DNA from: Chryseobacterium phosphatilyticum
GTDB lineage: Bacteria > Bacteroidota > Bacteroidia > Flavobacteriales > Weeksellaceae
Length of the DNA: 64,000 nt
Reading direction: 5' to 3'
Assembly (NCBI RefSeq): GCF_002899825.2
Contig: NZ_PPED02000001.1
Location: forward strand, 1,364,001 to 1,428,000
The position numbers were made by a program, and so were the translations under genes. The first letter of the stretch is position 1. Each line of letters begins with the position of its first letter. The notes below the pieces were generated by a model, which saw only the letters and a program-made list of their open reading frames with translations, was not told the origin of the DNA and did no database searches. Shown one piece after another: positions 63,613 through 64,000 of the stretch.

Positions 63613-63784
63613 ATTTTTATTCTGGGTCTATTATCAAATCATTAGAAAAATAAATACAGGAAGTTTCAGATACTTCCTGAAATAGCAAATCAATGTGAAA
63701 AATTTCAACATTTCAAAATTACACTCAAATCATTGATACATTATTGAAAATACTACATTTACTATTACCTATAAACTATAAAAT

Positions 63785-63954
63785 ATGAAAAATCTTAAAA
63801 AAAATTAGCAAAACCAGATTTAAAGAAAATTAACGGAGGAAATGCTCCTGTATGTGAACCTGGATTCATCGCGTGCCGCTATAAGGCTCAGGATGGACTC
63901 CCACTCCCTGCTTACTGGCCTTGCGAACCATCTGAATACGGATGCAGATCTTAA
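63785..63954 (+). pseudogene. GG-leader cysteine-rich peptide (bacteriocin-like), frame-shifted at a poly-A tract
   Basis: ATG at 63785 gives MKNLKKN and a TAG at once. The run of eight A at 63797-63804 throws the frame. From 63805 on, the other frame reads without a stop to 63954 (TAA): LAKPDLKKINGG, then NAPVCEPGFIACRYKAQDG, then LPLPAYWPCEPSEYGCRS. With nine A (or six) the product would be MKNLKK(K)LAKPDLKKINGG plus a 37-residue mature peptide with four cysteines. A KINGG double-glycine leader is processed by C39-peptidase ABC exporters in many Bacteroidota. It is followed by a very strong terminator. Confidence 0.72.
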
Positions 63955-63959
63955 AAATA

Positions 63960-63992
63960 AAACCGGCTTTCAGAAATTCTGAAAGCCGGTTT
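63960..63992 (+). terminator. Strong terminator after the GG-leader peptide
   Basis: A 16-bp perfect stem (AAACCGGCTTTCAGAA / TTCTGAAAGCCGGTTT) with almost no loop, followed by CTTAATAA. It lies 5 bases after the peptide stop. Confidence 0.85.
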
Positions 63993-64000
63993 CTTAATAA

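Overview
The window reads as chromosome of a Weeksellaceae-type Bacteroidota, most like Chryseobacterium. The grounds are low G+C, Bacteroidota-type -7 boxes (TAnnTTTG), a type IX secretion (T9SS) sorting domain, secreted proteins opening with a QVGINT motif, a DUF6443-type RHS locus and a KINGG-leader peptide. The genus is an inference from gene style. I saw no rRNA, tRNA, CRISPR array or insertion sequence.

Positions 1-11105 hold the 3' part of a tightly overlapping plus-strand operon for a polyketide- or fatty-acid-derived glycolipid-like product. It encodes a KR-ending megasynthase (cut by the window edge), a KS-AT-DH-PPTase protein, a stand-alone ACP, an alpha/beta hydrolase, a natural fusion of two MGT-type glycosyltransferases, two condensation-fold acyltransferases and a small membrane protein. 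Positions 11126-22405 are a defence and conflict block: a Fic enzyme behind a near-perfect palindrome, an AT-rich type I restriction-modification operon (hsdR-hsdM-hsdS), an XRE regulator and an mcrB-mcrC pair.

Positions 22850-43998 are mostly housekeeping, envelope and signalling genes: a phospholipid-type acyltransferase, an unrecognised three-gene unit (four-TM protein, P-loop NTPase, tail-anchored coiled-coil protein; 24210-27406), a serine hydrolase, an OatA-like acyltransferase, a LytS/LytTR two-component pair, an ABC ATPase, a patatin, a Crp-type regulator, lpdA, a ParB-like protein, tandem secreted paralogues and a GH29 fucosidase. From 47890 down to 43099 a GbsR/MarR-type regulator heads a minus-strand set of small envelope and stress-type genes. 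The same inverted repeat (AATTTTCA-N8-TGAAAATT) lies before the regulator and before the second transcription unit.

Positions 48159-59456 are a polymorphic toxin locus: a T9SS-cargo protein, a 984-residue secreted SpvB/RHS-like protein and a 1118-residue secreted RHS protein ending in a metzincin-type zinc protease motif (HExxHxxGxxH), followed by a lipoprotein that is probably its immunity protein. Downstream are two displaced RHS tips without proper starts, one a second metzincin with its own paralogous lipoprotein, the other unrelated and paired with a four-TM protein. All three tips begin with the same 229-bp repeat, as expected for tip exchange by recombination. The window ends with an ECF sigma factor and an anti-sigma protein fused to a TonB-plug-like domain, a C1 papain-like peptidase, and a GG-leader cysteine-rich peptide frame-shifted at a poly-A run. 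A second poly-A run shifts the start of the T9SS-cargo gene. Either both are phase-variable or slippage sites, or the assembly has homopolymer errors.
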